Positions 32,776 through 35,960 of a stretch of 35,960 bases of DNA are shown one piece after another; position 1 is the stretch's first letter, and each line of letters opens with the position of its first letter. The notes below the pieces were generated by a model. That model was not told the origin of the DNA. It ran no database searches and worked only from the letters and a program-made list of their open reading frames with translations. Origin of the DNA: Candidatus Obscuribacter sp. GTDB taxonomy: Bacteria; Cyanobacteriota; Vampirovibrionia; Obscuribacterales; Obscuribacteraceae. The translations under genes were made by a program, and so were the position numbers. Location of the stretch: assembly GCA_021772155.1 (NCBI GenBank), contig JADYXS010000034.1, positions 1-35,960 on the forward strand. Direction: 5' to 3'.

Positions 32776-33507
32776 TTAGTCGGTTAATCCGACCAGATTG
32801 GAATCTCTGTGATGCGCATTCCCTTGCCCAAGACGAGCTTTCCATCTTTCAAGGGCCTTGTGGCGCTTGCGTTCGCCATCTATGTCCAGTGCCTGACGGT
32901 CGTTTGGTGTGAGCAGCTTGTCGAAGACGCGATAACCTATGTTAGCTGCCGCCTTGGCAGTCTTGTAGCCGAGTTCTTTGGCCACATCTGCCCATGAATG
33001 ACCGGAGTTAAGTAAATCCATCAGGCGAGCCTCTTTAATCGAGAATTCTTCGCGAATAAAGACATGGCGCATTTCTCGTGAAACAACCATGACCTCGCCG
33101 CGAAGCGCTATCTTTAGCTCGGATAGCATTGCTGGAATTTCGGACATCGGCGCATGCTTGCAAAGATAACCGTCACAACCTGCAGCCAGTGCACGTTCTC
33201 CATCAGCAAAGTCTCGGGAATTAGTCAGTACCAGGACTGTGCCGTTGAACCGGCGCGTCTGGCGAATTTCTGGCACCAATCTTAGTCCTGCCAAAGTGCT
33301 GACTTCAGTTGCGCCACGCCATATAGGCATTTGCAAATCGACAAGGGCGCAGTCGACCTGATCTAGTCCACCCGCTTTGATCCAGTTCATGGCATCTTCT
33401 TCGTTCCAGTGAGTTGCCACCACATTGAAAGCCGGATCCTCTTCAAGGCATTCCTTGAGAATTTGGGCGAAATCTCTATCATCTTCAATTATGACGATAT
33501 TAGGCAT
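32776..33507 (-). CDS. Response regulator with receiver and HTH-like C-terminus
   Basis: A 243-residue regulator. The receiver covers about 1-135: acidic pair Asp9-Asp10, phospho-acceptor Asp57 in LVDLQMP, Thr95 in VLTNS and Lys117 in LCKHAP. Residues 154-200 (FSIKEARLMDLLNSGHSWADVAKELG, then a second helix) resemble a LuxR-like helix-turn-helix, so it probably binds DNA. The tail (210-243) is basic and unstructured. Its ATG at 33507, with GAGGAT upstream, lies four bases after the histidine-kinase stop, so the two form a cognate pair. Targets are unknown; the inverted repeat at 32584-32612 just downstream is a possible candidate (inference). Confidence 0.88.
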   Translation of the reverse strand: MPNIVIIEDDRDFAQILKECLEEDPAFNVVATHWNEEDAMNWIKAGGLDQVDCALVDLQMPIWRGATEVSTLAGLRLVPEIRQTRRFNGTVLVLTNSRDFADGERALAAGCDGYLCKHAPMSEIPAMLSELKIALRGEVMVVSREMRHVFIREEFSIKEARLMDLLNSGHSWADVAKELGYKTAKAAANIGYRVFDKLLTPNDRQALDIDGERKRHKALERWKARLGQGNAHHRDSNLVGLTD

Positions 33508-33511
33508 AACT

Positions 33512-35788
33512 TTATCCTCGGCGCGAAACTGCTAGGGCGTTGAGAGGCAGCACATTGGGGTCTGCTACGGTTGTAGCGACGGAACTTGCTGGGAGTGAAA
33601 CTGTGAAAGTGGTGCCAACATCGTGCTCGCTTTCGACGGTGATAGTGCCGCCAAGACGGTCTACCAGAGTCTTAACGATGCTAAGTCCGAGACCTTCACC
33701 GGCGGAAGACGTGGTGAATCCGGAGTTGAAAATGTTTGCCATGTTTAGTTGCGAAATGCCAGACCCATTGTCAGAAACCGAGATTTGATGATGGTTTGCT
33801 CGTGTGCGAGCGCTTACCTCTACGATTGTTCCGGCGGGGTTATGCAATATGGCGTTACACAGCAAATTGTCAACGATCCTTTCCAGTTCAAGCCGTGAAC
33901 AGGAAGTGACCATTGGATAAGTTGGTAGATGGAGCAATATGACGCAATTTTGCATCTCGCCGACGGATCGCTCCATCTGCACGCTATTAGTTAGAACTGT
34001 GCAGATGTCGGAAAGCGCCTGACGAGGAGGTTGCTGCAGGCTGACTTCCTGGTTTGTCTGGCAGTAGCAGTGAACGAGTTCGGCAATCAGTCCAAATAAT
34101 CGATCGGATGTTCTTTCGATGTGCTCGATACGATCTTGGGCGGTCACCGAATGCAGTCCTTCCCTCTTGAGTTTGGACAGAGTCCAATTTAGCACCGTAA
34201 CTGGTGCTTTGAGATCATGGTTGATTCGGCGAACAAACTCGCTTCGTCGTTGTTGATCGAGAGCTAATTCTTTGGCTTGACTTTCCGCAGCTTGAATACG
34301 TAGTTGTGATTCGTGTGTTTCTCTATTGGCTCGGATACTCGCTTCCATAGCCATTATGCGGGTAAGCATCGCGTCTAGCCGCTCGCGCTCGCGTTCGTAA
34401 AGCACTCCGGCAAGGGTTCCGACTGCCACAGCTATTGCCGGGACTACAACCGGTACGATAAGACCAGCAAAGGCAAACCAGAGGAATCCGGCAAAGTACG
34501 CCGCGCACGAAAGAAGTATACAAAGGCACCAGTCAGCCCAAAGTCTGTAAGCCGGATGGCACTTCAAAGAGTTATTCTGCTTGCGAGTCAAGCTGAACAC
34601 AGTGGCAGCTATAATGCAGCAGGCAATCAGATAAACTGCCTGCGCTGGGGCGCTTAGTCGCTGCAGCCAACTTGTGCGCGAAATCGTGTCGATGGAATGG
34701 GCGAGAATTTCAGCGCCACTCATCAGATTGACGCCGACGTTGGTTAGGGGCGTGGCATAAACGTCTTGTACGCCGTCTCCCAGTATCACTACGGCATCAC
34801 CAACGGTGACATCCTCGGAATTTGCGGACGTAATCTCCTTTTGCTTTTCCGGGTCAAGCAAATACGAAAACGGTCGTACTGGATAGGTCTCACTGTTTGG
34901 AGGTGAGGCAAAGTCAATATCGATCACCGATGGCAGTGCTTTTGCCGGCGGCTCTGCCATAGACCTCAAGGCCTTGACCGCGATCGACTCGCGGTCACGT
35001 TCCGCATTTGGCAGGTTACAGGCAATCCTGCGCACCACTTGATCTTGATCGAGAAGTACAGTGGTAAGTCCGGTGTACTTTTCGGCGGTATCCGTTCCGG
35101 GCTCCAGCTTTTGCAGCTGCGATAAAATGCCTACCGGCATTGTCATCGCGTCAAGTTGCATTCCGCCGTTAAAGCTTCGTCTGTTGATGGTTGAGGCCAT
35201 GAGGACTGGGATGGATCTTCCACTGAATTTGCCTGTGCTGCAGTCATGGATTGCAGCGGCAAGATCTTTGTCGTGGTCTGAATATTGTGGGAAATCGTTG
35301 TCCAGAATTATCAGACGAGCGCCGTTTTGCGCAAGGAATCGGACTGCCGCGGCTACTGTCTTGCGCGATACAGGATGTCGCAACAGAGGCTCCATCCACG
35401 GATGCTCGGCTACCGCATCTGGTGGCGGTTCATCTTCCAAAAGGTGATTGAAGATGATGAATTTGTGCTTTACCGGAGCGTGGTTATCGGCTATCGCCCA
35501 ACTGAGCGTGTAGTCCCAAGCCCAGATCCGGTGAGGGATTTCGTGCGCCTCATGATATTTCCAAAGGGCAACCGGATTCAGTCGATGAAGTCCGGTTTGA
35601 GACCATTTGAGCCACGGGCGAGCTTCGAACATACGATTGGTCGACTGCAGTTCGACGCGATCAAGACAGCCGCTAAAGTTGAGCGCCAACGCGCTAAAGC
35701 TCGCAACGATAGCGCAAAGAGTGAACAATCGAAGTCTATTTTGCCCTTGATGTTGCTCTGTGCAGCTTATCGCTATATCGCTGTCCAT
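33512..35788 (-). CDS. CHASE2-domain sensor histidine kinase
   Basis: A 758-residue protein from the ATG at 35788. A membrane helix at about 20-38 leads into an extracytoplasmic CHASE2 sensor (roughly 40-375, including LIILDNDFP and DAVVILGDGVQDVYATP). Three membrane helices follow (383-401, 418-436, 440-463), then a coiled linker. The HisKA phospho-acceptor is His524 in RINHDLKAP. The HATPase has an N-box at about 640-651 (VDNLLCNAILHN), G1 DNGSG 673-677 and G2 GEGLGLS 697-703. I chose 35788 because the upstream glycine-rich gene ends four bases before it; a GTG at 35845 would add 19 residues and overlap that gene. It phosphorylates the regulator encoded four bases downstream. The ligand is unknown. 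Confidence 0.92.
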   Translation of the reverse strand: MDSDIAISCTEQHQGQNRLRLFTLCAIVASFSALALNFSGCLDRVELQSTNRMFEARPWLKWSQTGLHRLNPVALWKYHEAHEIPHRIWAWDYTLSWAIADNHAPVKHKFIIFNHLLEDEPPPDAVAEHPWMEPLLRHPVSRKTVAAAVRFLAQNGARLIILDNDFPQYSDHDKDLAAAIHDCSTGKFSGRSIPVLMASTINRRSFNGGMQLDAMTMPVGILSQLQKLEPGTDTAEKYTGLTTVLLDQDQVVRRIACNLPNAERDRESIAVKALRSMAEPPAKALPSVIDIDFASPPNSETYPVRPFSYLLDPEKQKEITSANSEDVTVGDAVVILGDGVQDVYATPLTNVGVNLMSGAEILAHSIDTISRTSWLQRLSAPAQAVYLIACCIIAATVFSLTRKQNNSLKCHPAYRLWADWCLCILLSCAAYFAGFLWFAFAGLIVPVVVPAIAVAVGTLAGVLYERERERLDAMLTRIMAMEASIRANRETHESQLRIQAAESQAKELALDQQRRSEFVRRINHDLKAPVTVLNWTLSKLKREGLHSVTAQDRIEHIERTSDRLFGLIAELVHCYCQTNQEVSLQQPPRQALSDICTVLTNSVQMERSVGEMQNCVILLHLPTYPMVTSCSRLELERIVDNLLCNAILHNPAGTIVEVSARTRANHHQISVSDNGSGISQLNMANIFNSGFTTSSAGEGLGLSIVKTLVDRLGGTITVESEHDVGTTFTVSLPASSVATTVADPNVLPLNALAVSRRG

Positions 35789-35792
35789 GCCG

Positions 35793-35960
35793 TCAGTGCC
35801 CGAATAACGAGCCGGCCAATCCACCGACTGTTCCGCCAAGCCCACCTATTGCCCCGCCCAATCCGCCAAGCAGGCCGCCGGCTGTTCCGCCCACAGCTCC
35901 CCCAACTCCGCCAACAGTGCCGCCCAGTCCACCGACTACACCGCCCAGTCCGCTGACAAG
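35793..35960 (-). CDS. C-terminal end of a glycine-repeat hydrophobic protein (N-terminus beyond window)
   Basis: On the minus strand a frame open at the window edge gives 55 residues and stops at TGA 35795-35793, four bases before the histidine-kinase ATG. It is a run of short GG-x-h-GG units (GGLGG, GGTVGG, GGVGGAVGG, GGLLGG) ending SLFGH. Such Gly/hydrophobic alternation resembles glycine-zipper or filament-forming surface segments. Tight spacing suggests one operon with the CHASE2 kinase and its regulator. The opposite strand is also open here as a Pro-rich frame, so the call relies on context. Confidence 0.6.
   Translation of the reverse strand, partial: LVSGLGGVVGGLGGTVGGVGGAVGGTAGGLLGGLGGAIGGLGGTVGGLAGSLFGH

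Noticed and set aside
32561-32779. 72-codon + strand open frame between the regulator and the SGNH gene
   Set aside because: No ribosome-binding site or recognisable domain, opposite in strand to its neighbours; it contains the inverted repeat.
35285-35956. + strand open frame ending in a Pro/Arg-rich tail
   Set aside because: Most of it is antisense to the CHASE2 kinase; the tail mirrors the glycine-repeat frame, which has better operon context.

Overview
The window is a gene-dense bacterial chromosome segment of roughly 50% GC. It carries housekeeping genes (argS, nfo) among many secreted, membrane and signalling proteins. I see no phage structural genes, transposase, CRISPR array or rRNA. 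Hanks-type Ser/Thr kinases with an extracytoplasmic half, a receiver-kinase fusion and a CHASE2 histidine kinase occur together, and several starts are TTG behind a strong GAGG ribosome-binding site. My best guess is a large-genome, environmental, non-model lineage, for example the Melainabacteria/Obscuribacterales side of the Cyanobacteria. That placement is an inference from gene style, not from a marker alignment.

Layout. 1-1399 (-): the N-terminal 466 residues of a secreted protein with four helical repeats of about 80 residues and an Arg-Gly-Gly-rich tail, cut by the window edge. 1513-6480 (-): a compact operon of MoxR ATPase, DUF58 protein and membrane transglutaminase with overlapping genes. 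6670-8424 (-): a secreted GH13 alpha-glucosidase. 8528-8833 (+): a small secreted basic protein whose terminator lies inside the 3' end of the convergent nfo gene (8837-9703, -). 9801-15783: a kinase island with two tandem-duplicated receptor-like Ser/Thr kinases (+), a Yip1-family membrane protein (+) and a convergent receiver-Ser/Thr kinase fusion (-). 15885-20354 (-): a GIY-YIG protein, a secreted matrixin-like metalloprotease, a secreted TPR-like protein, an ABC-2 exporter pair and a holin-family/coiled-coil membrane pair. 20601-23186 (+): an SbmA/BacA-type ABC transporter and an unknown membrane-anchored protein. 23205-25503 (-): a secreted SRPBCC protein and an LCP-family protein. 25579-26913 (+): a UMF1-type MFS transporter. 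26939-27634 (-): a secreted CHAP/NlpC-like protein. 28076-29833 (+): argS, preceded by a 440-base intergenic region with a long hairpin. 29933-32536 (-): a GH1 beta-glucosidase and a frameshifted SGNH-hydrolase-like gene. 32776-35960 (-): a response regulator, its CHASE2 histidine kinase, and the C-terminal end of a glycine-repeat protein that runs off the window.

How it may work together (inference): much of the window concerns the cell envelope, namely wall-polymer transfer (LCP), a wall-type peptidase, the MoxR/DUF58/transglutaminase module, exporters and secreted repeat proteins. It is combined with signal input through transmembrane Ser/Thr kinases and a two-component pair. The most distinctive parts are the duplicated kinases with near-identical catalytic domains but diverged sensor halves, the structured region before argS, and the two edge-truncated low-complexity proteins.
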